Position numbers and translations under genes: made by a program
Source of the DNA: Opitutia bacterium
GTDB taxonomy: Bacteria; Verrucomicrobiota; Verrucomicrobiia; Opitutales; UBA953
Direction: 5' to 3'
DNA length: 64,000 nt
Assembly (NCBI GenBank): GCA_003569165.1
Contig: BGOI01000001.1
Coordinates: 208,501 to 272,500 of the forward strand
In this document: in pieces, positions 33,293 through 41,752 of the stretch
Position numbering within the stretch: position 1 is the first letter of the stretch
Layout: the number at the start of each line of letters is the position of its first letter
Notes under the pieces: model-generated
Told to the model about the DNA's origin: nothing
The model's input: the letters and a program-made list of their open reading frames with translations, nothing else
Databases searched by the model: none

Positions 33293-34048
33293 CTATAGGT
33301 GCCACTCGGGCGGAGGTCCAAATTCACCCGATGAATCTGTCAATCGCGGCGGAAACTGAGCTTTCTCCAGCTGGGCCCAGGTGACGCCGCCCCGGTAATA
33401 CGAAGCCACCTCCTTGAGCGCGATGCTTCCCCTGCATCGACGCCGACTAGGACCCGACAAACGCTGCGGGTTAATCACACCCACTGGCTTGCCGATATTC
33501 CGGGTCACCATGCGAATGGGCGTAACCAGATCTGAATCACCAGAGATAACCAAGGCCACGTCGAATGATTCGCCAAAAGCATCATAAAGCAGATGTGAGG
33601 CTAGGTTAACATCTGAGCCCTTCTCCTCTGCCCTCACAATTTCAACCATGTCCGGCGGCGGATTCGCGGACTTGGCCCAAGTCTTCCTCACGCGGAAGTG
33701 ACCTTCGATGATTTGGGCCACAGATATGGTCATCAAAGCCCTCCAGTAATTGGCCTGACGCTTAGCCTTCCCGTCTAAGTCTTTAGCTTCAGCAATCTTT
33801 GCGGTAAAATACTTGCAGCCGACGATCTCGAAAGCCGGGAACAACTGACTAGATAAAGCGACAGGGTTCAGCCATCGCAACGGCGTCGCCTTCAACGCTC
33901 CGTAGTATAAATTAAAACCATCCACATAAACGATAGCCTTACGCCGTCTGTGATTAAAACAAAAGGGGGCGGCACCTTCCGGAGCCGCCCCACGACCAGC
34001 CGAGTAATCGGCATGGAGGGATGTGAAGATAGGTTCGGGCATGAGCAT
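33293..34048 (-). CDS. NYN-domain protein (PIN-like, LabA/DUF88 family)
   Basis: 251 residues. The NYN fold shows the three acidic positions: YVDGFNLYYG (near 42-51), EEKGSDVNLASHLL (near 138-151) and VISGDSDLVTPIRM (near 165-178), typical of predicted metal-dependent ribonucleases. GC content and codon choice are clearly lower than in neighbours (codons such as TTT AAT TTA TAC), suggesting acquisition from elsewhere. The first 35 residues are unusual: a strong terminator-like hairpin falls in that part, so the real start or a regulated leader is uncertain. It is opposite in direction to nuo and splits nuoBCDEF from nuoGHI. Confidence 0.8.
   Translation of the reverse strand: MLMPEPIFTSLHADYSAGRGAAPEGAAPFCFNHRRRKAIVYVDGFNLYYGALKATPLRWLNPVALSSQLFPAFEIVGCKYFTAKIAEAKDLDGKAKRQANYWRALMTISVAQIIEGHFRVRKTWAKSANPPPDMVEIVRAEEKGSDVNLASHLLYDAFGESFDVALVISGDSDLVTPIRMVTRNIGKPVGVINPQRLSGPSRRRCRGSIALKEVASYYRGGVTWAQLEKAQFPPRLTDSSGEFGPPPEWHL
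33964..33991 (-). terminator. Terminator-like hairpin in the 5-prime part of the NYN gene
   Basis: On the minus strand GGGGCGGC, ten bases, GCCGCCCC, then CTTTTGTTTT. A small GCCGA-TTAC-TCGGC hairpin precedes it. Position fits an attenuator or the end of a short upstream RNA; it is also within the long ORF reading. Confidence 0.6.
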
Positions 34049-34200
34049 TACAGTTTCAAGATTTTTGTGACGCTTGAGCCAGCCAATGGAAACAAGACAC
34101 CCGTGGGTAGTTTATCCTGACAAGATGTGCCTAGGTTATATCGCGTCTTCCCCTGCTTCGTCGTAACGCAGAGCTATACATTCAAGGCCCCAAATGAAAA

Positions 34201-34254
34201 CGGAGCGCTTTCGCGCTCCGTTGGGAGATATCTCGGCCGAGCGAGTCGGCCTAC
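34201..34254 (-). terminator. Series of hairpins upstream of the NYN gene
   Basis: CGGAGCGC-TTTC-GCGCTCCG (34201-34220) is followed on the minus strand by TTTTCATTT, terminator-like. Next to it are AGATATCT and GGCCGA-GCGAG-TCGGCC (about 34234-34250), the latter preceded on the minus strand by GTAG as in REP elements. No minus-strand gene upstream was found to be terminated here. Confidence 0.5.
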
Positions 34255-34335
34255 ACACCTGAAGGAGATGAAATTAACCGCGTGCCGTGATGCAAACTGA
34301 AAAACACCCCAGTACGCAGCCCCAAGCTGTATCCA

Positions 34336-34603
34336 GGTAGGGGCGCGACTGCGTCGCGTCCGTTCGCAGAGAAACGTGCCCTGAGCCGGGCGGAGACAGC
34401 CTGATTCCCACGATCTGTCCGCCCACGGACGCCACGCAGTGGCGCCCCTACCCGTGACAGGTGTCTGCGGTTAGCGGTTGGGCGCGGCAGAGAGACAGCG
34501 GATGCGATGTCATCGCATCCCAACCCGATACAGAGTTCTAGGTAGGGCGGGTTCTCCGAACCCGCCGCCGAACGGACGGCTCGGAGAGCCGTCCCTACCT
34601 AAA
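34336..34603. repeat. REP palindromes before nuoG
   Basis: GTAGGG with GGCGCGAC/GTCGCGTCC stem (34336-34362), inverted GGACGCCAC/GTGGCGCCCC ending CTACC (34423-34452), GATGCG stem (34498-34521), GGCGGGTTC/GAACCCGCC (34542-34567) and facing GGACGGCTC/GAGCCGTCC ending CTACC (34571-34600). Between them is a GCGGTTAGCGG word (34465-34475). CTCTGG / CTCGGG words follow at about 34619-34650. The rest of the gap 34049-34742 shows no gene. Confidence 0.75.
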
Positions 34604-34694
34604 AGGTATCCCTCCGGTACTCTGGTCCTCTGGCCCTCGGGTCCTCGGGTGCCACCCCTACCCCTAATAGGAGCCCCTTTTCCCGCCTTTCCCC

Positions 34695-34722
34695 TTGCGG
34701 CAGGAGGGGGGTCACCTAACTT
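34695..34722 (+). promoter_or_regulatory. Probable nuoG promoter
   Basis: TTGCGG, 16 bases, TAACTT, ending 20 bases before the nuoG ATG, with the word CCTAACTTGCGG also present before nuoB. Supports a separate, co-controlled transcript for nuoGHI. Confidence 0.5.
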
Positions 34723-34742
34723 GCGGTCATCTTTCCAGACCC

Positions 34743-36401
34743 ATGGTCACGGACAACAAACCTTCTTTGGTCACCATCAACGTCGATGGCGTCGAACATC
34801 AAGTCCCGGCCGGGGCCAACCTGGTCGATGCCTTGGGCAAAATCGGGAAGGAAGTCCCCCACTATTGCTACCACCCGAAGCTCCCGGTCGCCGGCAATTG
34901 CCGCATGTGCTTGGTCGAGCTCGGCTCGCCGATGCGCGACCGCGCGACCAACGAGCTGGTGATGGAAAACGGCCTGCCGAAGATCGGTTGGCAGCCTAAG
35001 CCGGCCATCGCCTGCGCCACCAACGTCTCTGCCGGCCTGCACGTCCGTCTCGAATCGCCCGGCGTCAAGGCCTGCCGCGAAGGCGTGACGGAGATGCTCC
35101 TCCTCAACCACCCGCTCGACTGCCCGATCTGCGACCAGGCCGGCGAGTGCAAGCTCCAGGAGTTCTCCGCCGAATACGGCCGCGGCTATTCGCGCTACGT
35201 CGACGAGAAGAACGCCAAGCCGAAGAAGACCCGCCTCGGGCCGCGCGTCACGCTCGATGACGAACGCTGCATCCTCTGTTCGCGCTGCGTGCGCTTCTCC
35301 AGCGAGATCGCCAAGGACCCCGTCCTGGGCTTCGTCAACCGTGGTTCCTACAACACGCTGACCTGCTTCCCGGGCCGCGAACTGGACAACAACTACTCGC
35401 TCAACACGGTCGACATCTGCCCCGTCGGCGCGCTCACGAGCACGGACTTCCGCTTCAAGATGCGCGTCTGGTTCCTGAAGCAGACCCCGAGCATCGACAC
35501 GGAATCCTCCGCCGGCGCGAACACGACCGTCTGGTCCCGCGAAGGCAAGATCTACCGCATCACGCCGCGCCAGAACGACGCCGTGAACGACACGTGGATG
35601 GCCGACTCCGGCCGCGAACTCTTCAAGTCCGTTGACGCCCCGAACCGCGTGACGCATGCCACGGTGAAGAACGAGAAGGCGACGCTCGAAGCCGCCCTCG
35701 CCGCCGCCGACGTGGCCCTCTCCGCCGGCGCGCTCGCGATCGTCGGCTCGTCGCACATGTCCGTCGAAGAGCAGCGCCTGCTCGCGCGTCTGGCCAAGTC
35801 CAAGAACGCCTCCGTCTACATCCCGGCCCACGTGGGCAAGGGCGACGGCCTCCTGGTCTCCGAAGACCGCACCCCGAATTTCCGCGGCGCTCTCGTCACG
35901 GGTCTCACCGACCGCGCGCCCGTCGCCGACCTGAAGGCCCTCGCGGCCGACATCGACGCTGGCAAAGTGAAGTCCGTCCTCATCGTGCGCGAAGACGCCG
36001 CGATGCTCGGCCTGCCCGCCTCGACGCTCGCCAAGGTCCGCAGCGTCGTCCTCGCCACGCATCACAACGTCACTACCGCGGCCGCCGAAGTCGTGCTGCC
36101 CGCGCTGACGGTCTTCGAGCGTAGCGGCTCGTTCATCAACTGCCAGTTCCGCCTGCAGTCCTTCGCTCAGGCCGTCCCCGGCCCGACTGGCGTGCTGCCG
36201 GACGCGCTCGTACTCGCCCGCCTCGCCGGTGCCGACGCCGCCGCGGTCTGGTCCGAACTCTCCGCGAACATCCCGATGCTCGCCGGCCTCGACGGCCGCC
36301 TGCTCCCCGCTGAGGGCGTGCAGCTCGACGGGGCCGCGTTCGCTGCCCATAAATTCCCTGAAGGCAAGCTGCTGAAGTTCGCCCCGGTCGCCACCGCCTA
36401 A
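34743..36401 (+). CDS. nuoG: NADH-quinone oxidoreductase subunit G, short form
   Basis: Fe-S subunit of the NADH module. 552 residues from MVTDNKPSLVT. N-terminal 2Fe-2S (CYHPKLPVAGNCRMC), then the His-Cys 4Fe-4S region (LLLNHPLDCPICDQAGECKLQ), then CILCSRC and DICPVGALTS. The remaining about 320 residues form a reduced molybdopterin-oxidoreductase-like domain; the family reaches 700-900 residues in many bacteria, so this is a compact version, as seen in several lineages. Uses its own promoter; 13 bases before nuoH. Confidence 0.94.
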   Translation: MVTDNKPSLVTINVDGVEHQVPAGANLVDALGKIGKEVPHYCYHPKLPVAGNCRMCLVELGSPMRDRATNELVMENGLPKIGWQPKPAIACATNVSAGLHVRLESPGVKACREGVTEMLLLNHPLDCPICDQAGECKLQEFSAEYGRGYSRYVDEKNAKPKKTRLGPRVTLDDERCILCSRCVRFSSEIAKDPVLGFVNRGSYNTLTCFPGRELDNNYSLNTVDICPVGALTSTDFRFKMRVWFLKQTPSIDTESSAGANTTVWSREGKIYRITPRQNDAVNDTWMADSGRELFKSVDAPNRVTHATVKNEKATLEAALAAADVALSAGALAIVGSSHMSVEEQRLLARLAKSKNASVYIPAHVGKGDGLLVSEDRTPNFRGALVTGLTDRAPVADLKALAADIDAGKVKSVLIVREDAAMLGLPASTLAKVRSVVLATHHNVTTAAAEVVLPALTVFERSGSFINCQFRLQSFAQAVPGPTGVLPDALVLARLAGADAAAVWSELSANIPMLAGLDGRLLPAEGVQLDGAAFAAHKFPEGKLLKFAPVATA

Positions 36402-36414
36402 GCCGACGCCGACC

Positions 36415-37524
36415 ATGGAAAAACTCCTTCACGATCTCGTCCTCTCGCCGGAATGGTATTTCACCGCGGCCCGCGGCCTGACGCTGATCCTGATCGTGAT
36501 GACATTGGCCGGTTACAGCGTGCTGCTCGAGCGCAAGGCTTCCGCTTGGATCCAAGGCCGCATCGGCCCGAACCGCACCATGCACCCGCTCATCGGCTGG
36601 ATCCCGTTCGTCGGGACCTTCCTGGCGAAGGGCGGTTTCATCCAGCCCGCCGCCGACGGCGGTAAGTTCCTCTTCAAGGAAGACGCTCTCCCGGGCCACG
36701 TGCGCAAGTTCTACTACGTCCTCGCGCCGATCATCGCCCTCGCGCCCGCGCTCGCAGTTCTCGTAATGCTGCCGTTCGGTGAGTTCCTCTACGAAGGTAA
36801 GCGCTACGCCATCTCGCTCACGCAGGGCGCCGACGTTGGCGTGCTGTTCATGTTCGCGGTCAGCTCCCTCGGTGTTTACGGCATCGCCCTCGCCGGCTGG
36901 TCCGCCAACTCGAAGTTCCCTTTCCTCGGCGCGGTCCGCGGCGCCGCCCAGCTGATCTCGTACGAACTCGCGATGGGCCTCTCGGTGCTCACCGTCTTCC
37001 TCGCGACCTCCGCCCCGGGCCAGGACCACGGCCTCAGCCTCGTCGCGATGGTCAACGCCCAGAGCGGCGCTTGGAACATCCTCACCCAACCCATCGCCGC
37101 GCTGGTCTTCCTGATCTGCGTGTTCGCCGAGACGAACCGCCATCCGTTCGACATGCCAGAATCCGAGACCGACCTCGTCGGCGGCTTCCACACCGAATAC
37201 GGCGCCTTCAAGTTCGGCATCTTCTTCGTGGCCGAGTACAGCCACATGATCATCGGCTCGACGTTGTTCATCCTGATGTTCCTCGGCGGCTGGCACGTGC
37301 TGCCGTGGATGCCGACGGTCGGTGAAGGCTGGGTCGGCTCGCTCATCGGCGTCGCCACGTTCTTCCTCAAGCTCTGCTTCTTCCTGTTCTTCTTCGTCTG
37401 GGTGCGCTGGACCCTTCCGCGCTTCCGGTATGACCAGGTGATGCGTATCGGCTGGCGCGTGCTCCTGCCCATCGCTGTCCTCAACCTTCTCGCGTACTTC
37501 GCATGGTACGCCCTCCGCGGATAA
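36415..37524 (+). CDS. nuoH: NADH-quinone oxidoreductase subunit H
   Basis: Membrane subunit forming the quinone entry with NuoB/NuoD. 369 residues with about eight membrane helices. YSVLLERKASAWIQGRIGPNRT near 28-49, AAQLISYELAMGLSVL near 178-193 and FAETNRHPFDMPESETDLVGGFHTEYG near 236-262 are the conserved loops. Normal length. Confidence 0.95.
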   Translation: MEKLLHDLVLSPEWYFTAARGLTLILIVMTLAGYSVLLERKASAWIQGRIGPNRTMHPLIGWIPFVGTFLAKGGFIQPAADGGKFLFKEDALPGHVRKFYYVLAPIIALAPALAVLVMLPFGEFLYEGKRYAISLTQGADVGVLFMFAVSSLGVYGIALAGWSANSKFPFLGAVRGAAQLISYELAMGLSVLTVFLATSAPGQDHGLSLVAMVNAQSGAWNILTQPIAALVFLICVFAETNRHPFDMPESETDLVGGFHTEYGAFKFGIFFVAEYSHMIIGSTLFILMFLGGWHVLPWMPTVGEGWVGSLIGVATFFLKLCFFLFFFVWVRWTLPRFRYDQVMRIGWRVLLPIAVLNLLAYFAWYALRG

Positions 37525-37532
37525 CCCACACC

Positions 37533-38078
<546 letters not shown>

Positions 38079-38098
38079 GCGGAGGTTCAAGTGATCAA

Positions 38099-38352
38099 GG
38101 TAGGGACAGCACCACGTGCTGTCCTTTTTTGTGGAAACCATTCTCGGGTGGCGGGTGGCAGCCCCGGGTGGCAGGTGGCGGGACGGGGATAGGTAGGGGC
38201 GCGACTGCGTCGCGTCCGTGGGCGAACGGAGGTCCGAATGGTCGGCGACCTGGCCCGACTCGACGCACGTGCCTCTGCGAACGGACGCCACGCAGTGGCG
38301 CCCCTACCCACTACAGATACAACGAGGGCAGCACGCGGTGCTGCCCCTACCA
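38099..38352. repeat. REP palindromes after nuoI; first acts as a likely terminator
   Basis: GTAGGGACAGCAC-CAC-GTGCTGTCC then TTTTTT (38099-38130), 21 bases after the nuoI stop. Then a GGGTGGCAGGTGGC element (about 38143-38185), GTAGGG with GGCGCGAC stem (38193-38218), inverted GGACGCCAC stem (38279-38309), and inverted GGCAGCAC/GTGCTGCC ending CTACC (38325-38352). No gene in 38079-38394. Confidence 0.75.
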
Positions 38353-38394
38353 ACATTACCTATCCCTGCCCCTACCCCAATCCCTCCGCGGCGA

Positions 38395-39474
38395 TTACTT
38401 CGCCGCGGGATAATCCGTATATCCCTTCGCGCCGGAGGCGTAGAAGGTGGCTTCGTCGGGGGTGTTGAGCGCGAGGTTCTCCCGCAGGCGACGCGGGAGA
38501 TCGGGATTGGCGAGGAACGGCACGCCATAAGCGACGGCGTCCGCCCAGCCCTCGGCGATGGCCTGCTCGGCCTGCGCGCGATCGAAGCCGCCGGCGGTGA
38601 TGAGCACGCCTTTGAAATCCTTACGCAGCTCCTTGGGACCGACGCCGTCCTTGGCGCCGTGCGCGATATCCTGGGCGGTAACGCGCGTGACGTGGGCGTA
38701 GGCGAGTTCGAGCTTGGAGAGTTCGCGGAGAAGGTAACCGAAGGTCTCGGTCGGATTGGCGTCCGACATGTCATTGAACACGCCGCCAGGCGAGAGGCGG
38801 ATGCCCACGCGATCGGAGCCCCAGATGGAGATGACGGCATTAGCGACCTCGATCGTCAGGCGGGCGCGCGCGGCGAGGGAATTGCCGTAGCCGTCGGTGC
38901 GGGTGTTGGTTCCGCTGCGGAGGAACTGGTCGAGCAGGTAGCCGTTGGCGTTGTGAATCTCGACGCCGTCGAAGCCGGCTTCCTTGGCGAGGCGGGCGCC
39001 CTTGACGTATTCGGCGACGATGCCGGGGATCTCTTCGATGTGCAGGGCACGGGGGACGACGTAGTCGGCCATCTCCTTGCCGGTCCAGAGCTGGCCCTTC
39101 GGCTTGATGGCAGACGGGGCAACGGGGAGTTCGCCGTTCGGCTGGTAGTCGGGGTGCGAAATGCGGCCGACGTGCCAGAGCTGCAGGAAGATGCGGCCGC
39201 CCTTGGCGTGCACGGCGGAGGTGACCTTCTTCCAGCCCGCGACCTGCTCGTCGGTGTAGATGCCCGGGGTATTCGGGTAGCCATGGCCGCGGGGCGAGAC
39301 CGTGGTGGCCTCGGCGATGATCAGGCCGGCGCTGGCGCGCTGGGCGTAATATTCGGCCATCAGGTCCGTCGGGACGTTGGCGCCTTCGGCGCGGCAACGG
39401 GTAAGCGGAGCCATCAGGACGCGGTTCGGCAGCGTGAGGGCACCTACTTTGAAAGGAGAAAAGAGGGAGGACAT
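38395..39474 (-). CDS. NADH:flavin oxidoreductase, Old Yellow Enzyme family
   Basis: FMN enzyme reducing activated C=C bonds or nitro compounds (NemA/xenobiotic-reductase type). 359 residues from MSSLFSPFKVGALTLPNRVLMAPLTRCRA; the ORF-track N-terminus 94 codons longer crosses repeats and is rejected. Markers: QLWHVGRISHPDYQPNG near 100-116 (His pair region HVGR), VEIHNANGYLLDQFL near 180-194 (active-site HxANGYL), and DRVGIRLSPGG. Monocistronic, convergent with nuoI. Physiological substrate unknown. Confidence 0.93.
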   Translation of the reverse strand: MSSLFSPFKVGALTLPNRVLMAPLTRCRAEGANVPTDLMAEYYAQRASAGLIIAEATTVSPRGHGYPNTPGIYTDEQVAGWKKVTSAVHAKGGRIFLQLWHVGRISHPDYQPNGELPVAPSAIKPKGQLWTGKEMADYVVPRALHIEEIPGIVAEYVKGARLAKEAGFDGVEIHNANGYLLDQFLRSGTNTRTDGYGNSLAARARLTIEVANAVISIWGSDRVGIRLSPGGVFNDMSDANPTETFGYLLRELSKLELAYAHVTRVTAQDIAHGAKDGVGPKELRKDFKGVLITAGGFDRAQAEQAIAEGWADAVAYGVPFLANPDLPRRLRENLALNTPDEATFYASGAKGYTDYPAAK

Positions 39475-40048
39475 TTGAGTGAAGAGAAGGGAGAGGGGGT
39501 AGGGATAGGGGTGGGGGTGGGAAAGGCAAGGAGGTGAAGAAGGTGGTGGCGGTTGGCGGATTGCGGTTAGCGGATAGGGAGAGGCAGAGGTTTCGAGGAC
39601 CTGAGGGCAGGAGGACTCGAGGACTCGAGAATTCAATGGAGGGCTGAGTTGATGACGGATGACAGAATACCCGAACCTGCACCTGAACCTGAAAACCCGT
39701 ACCAAGTACCTGACGGCCGAGACCTGAGACCTGAAAGTGTTTCTGACCCCAGCCAATCATCCGGTCTCCGGTTTCCCCTTGAGCGGGCAACATCCCGCCA
39801 CCTGCCACCCAGGGCTGCCACCCGCCACCTGAAATGAATTCCACCTAGGTCGTGACGCGGTCCCGACCCTACCCACGCAATGCATACCTGCCGATCGACT
39901 TCACAAAGGTTCAATTAGGTTCATCGCCCAACCGCTACCCGCTAACCGCCCACCGCTATCACCCCGAAGCCTCCGGCTTCGCCCCATTAATCTTCCCTCT
40001 CTAGCCGTAGACCCCTAAAAGTGCCTTACGCCTCCCGCGTCGTCTGTC
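39475..40048. repeat. Gene-free region with several repeat families
   Basis: From the OYE start: GGGATAGGGGTGGGGG low complexity, GCGGTTAGCGG words (39548-39575), GAGGACTCGAGG words (about 39594-39630), GAACCTGCACCTGAACC words (about 39673-39740), CCAATCATCCGGTCTCCGG element (about 39752-39780), CCGCCACCTGCCACCC element (about 39793-39835), GTCGTGAC..GGTCCCGAC element ending CTACC (39848-39875), further CGCTAACCGCC words (39930-39958) and a GAAGCC-TCC-GGCTTC hairpin near 39964. Promoter of the following pyrophosphatase gene must lie at its right end; none was clear. Confidence 0.65.
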
Positions 40049-41752
40049 ATGTCCGTCCCTCCTCCCCTTCCCTTGGCCCGTACCACCCAACCTACCTATA
40101 TCATCGGCCACAAGAATCCCGATGCCGACGCGATCTGCTCCGCCCTCGCCTACGCTGCCTTCAAGGAAGCTTCCGGTCAGTCCGGCTTCAAGCCCGCCCG
40201 TTGCGGTAACTCTAACGCGCGCATCGACGCGATTCTGCATCGTTTCGGCGCTACGCTCCCGGAATTCGTCGGCGACGTCATCCCGCGCATCGAAGACATC
40301 ATGCACCGAGACCCTTTTAAGGTCAGCGTCGATGACACGTGCGCCCGCGCGCTTGAGCTCCTCGACCTGCATGACGTCCGTGCCCTGCCGGTCGTCGGCA
40401 CCGACGGCCGTCTCGAAGGCTACGTCTCCATCTTCAGCCTCGGCGACTACTTCATCCCGAAGCCCAAGCGCGCCACGGCGATGCGCAAGGTCACCAGTTC
40501 GATCAACGCGATCATCCGCTCCATCGGCGGCGTCGAAGTGGTCTCCTACGATGCCACGTCCGTCGACGAACTGTATGTCCGCGTCGCGGCCATGGAACTC
40601 GAATCCTTTGGCAAGTCGGCGACCGTCGAAGGCATTCCGAACAACAAGAGCGTCATCGTCGTCGGCGATCGTTCCGACGTGCACCTACGCGCCATCGAGA
40701 TGGGCGTACGCATCATCATCGTCACCGGCGGCCACCGCATGAAAGCCGACGTCCTCGAGCGCGCCAAGGCCGCCAAGGTCTCCGTCGCCTATGCCGACAC
40801 CGACAGCGCCACGACCGCCTGGGCCGTCCGCGCTTCAACCCTCGTCGGCGGACTCGTGCAGCGCGACGCCTTCACCTTCAAGCCGCAGGAAAAACTCTCC
40901 GTGGCCCGCCGCCGCATCGTCCAGAACCCGGCCCTCATCTGTAATGTGGTCGACGAGGATGGCCACCTGCTCGGCGTCTTCACCAAGACCGACATCATCA
41001 ACCCGCCGCGCGCCAAGCTCGTGCTCGTCGACCACAACGAGCTCTCGCAGGCTGTCGATGGCGCCGCGGAAGTCGAGATCACCGAGGTCGTTGACCACCA
41101 CCGCCTCGGCAACGCGCCGACGCATCAGCCCATCCTCTTCATCAACCGACCGCTCGGCTCCACCTGCTCGATCGTCGCGGACATGTTCCGCACCGCCGAC
41201 CTGAAGCCCACGCCGCAGATCGCCGGCCTGATGATGTGCGGCATCATCTCGGACACCCTACTCCTGCAGAGCCCGACCACCACGCCGCTCGACGCCGACC
41301 TGCTCCAGTGGCTCTCCCGCCTGGCCGACGCCGATGCGCGCTCGCTCGCTGACATGATCTTCAACGCTGGCTCGGTCTTATCGACCCTCAGCCCCGCCGC
41401 CGCCGTCCGTGCCGACTGCAAGCTCTACACCGAAGGCGAACGTCGCTTCTCCGTCTCACAGGTCGAAGAACTCGGCTTCACCAACTTCTGGAAATGCGAA
41501 GACGCGCTCCTCGAGGCCCTCGAGCAATACCGCATGGAGAACGGCCTGAGCTTCTCCTGCCTACTCGTGACCGACATCGACACCCAGAGCTCGCTCTTCC
41601 TGATCCGCGGCGACGCCGAAGTCGTCCAGGCCATCACGTACCCGCAGAAGCGGCCGCCGGACATCTTCGACCTGCCTGGTATCGTGAGCCGCAAGAAGCA
41701 GCTCATGCCCTACCTGGGTAGTCTCCTCGGCAGCACGAACGAAAGCGCATGA
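40049..41752 (+). CDS. Family II (DHH) inorganic pyrophosphatase with CBS and DRTGG domains
   Basis: Hydrolyses PPi; CBS-containing members are nucleotide-regulated. 567 residues: DHH metal site GHKNPDADAICSALAYA near 19-35, CBS1 near 84-140 (IMHRDPFKVSVDDTCARALELL), DRTGG-like region about 150-250, CBS2 near 265-320 (VQRDAFTFKPQEKLSVARR; LLGVFTKTDI), then KLVLVDHNE and EVVDHHRLGN, and C-terminal DHHA2 with CGIISDTLLL and a late SRKKQLMP. This is the CBS-PPase layout of clostridia. ATGA overlap with rnr. Metal is probably Mn or Co from family knowledge. Confidence 0.9.
   Translation: MSVPPPLPLARTTQPTYIIGHKNPDADAICSALAYAAFKEASGQSGFKPARCGNSNARIDAILHRFGATLPEFVGDVIPRIEDIMHRDPFKVSVDDTCARALELLDLHDVRALPVVGTDGRLEGYVSIFSLGDYFIPKPKRATAMRKVTSSINAIIRSIGGVEVVSYDATSVDELYVRVAAMELESFGKSATVEGIPNNKSVIVVGDRSDVHLRAIEMGVRIIIVTGGHRMKADVLERAKAAKVSVAYADTDSATTAWAVRASTLVGGLVQRDAFTFKPQEKLSVARRRIVQNPALICNVVDEDGHLLGVFTKTDIINPPRAKLVLVDHNELSQAVDGAAEVEITEVVDHHRLGNAPTHQPILFINRPLGSTCSIVADMFRTADLKPTPQIAGLMMCGIISDTLLLQSPTTTPLDADLLQWLSRLADADARSLADMIFNAGSVLSTLSPAAAVRADCKLYTEGERRFSVSQVEELGFTNFWKCEDALLEALEQYRMENGLSFSCLLVTDIDTQSSLFLIRGDAEVVQAITYPQKRPPDIFDLPGIVSRKKQLMPYLGSLLGSTNESA

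Noticed and set aside
34201-34260. Possible tRNA or small structured RNA gene
   Set aside because: Several hairpins exist but no tRNA cloverleaf, T-loop GTTCGA or CCA end could be fitted; no tRNA or rRNA was recognised anywhere in the window.
38218-39537. 439-residue ORF opposite the Old Yellow Enzyme gene
   Set aside because: Shadow of the OYE coding strand; the minus-strand reading has clear FMN-family motifs.
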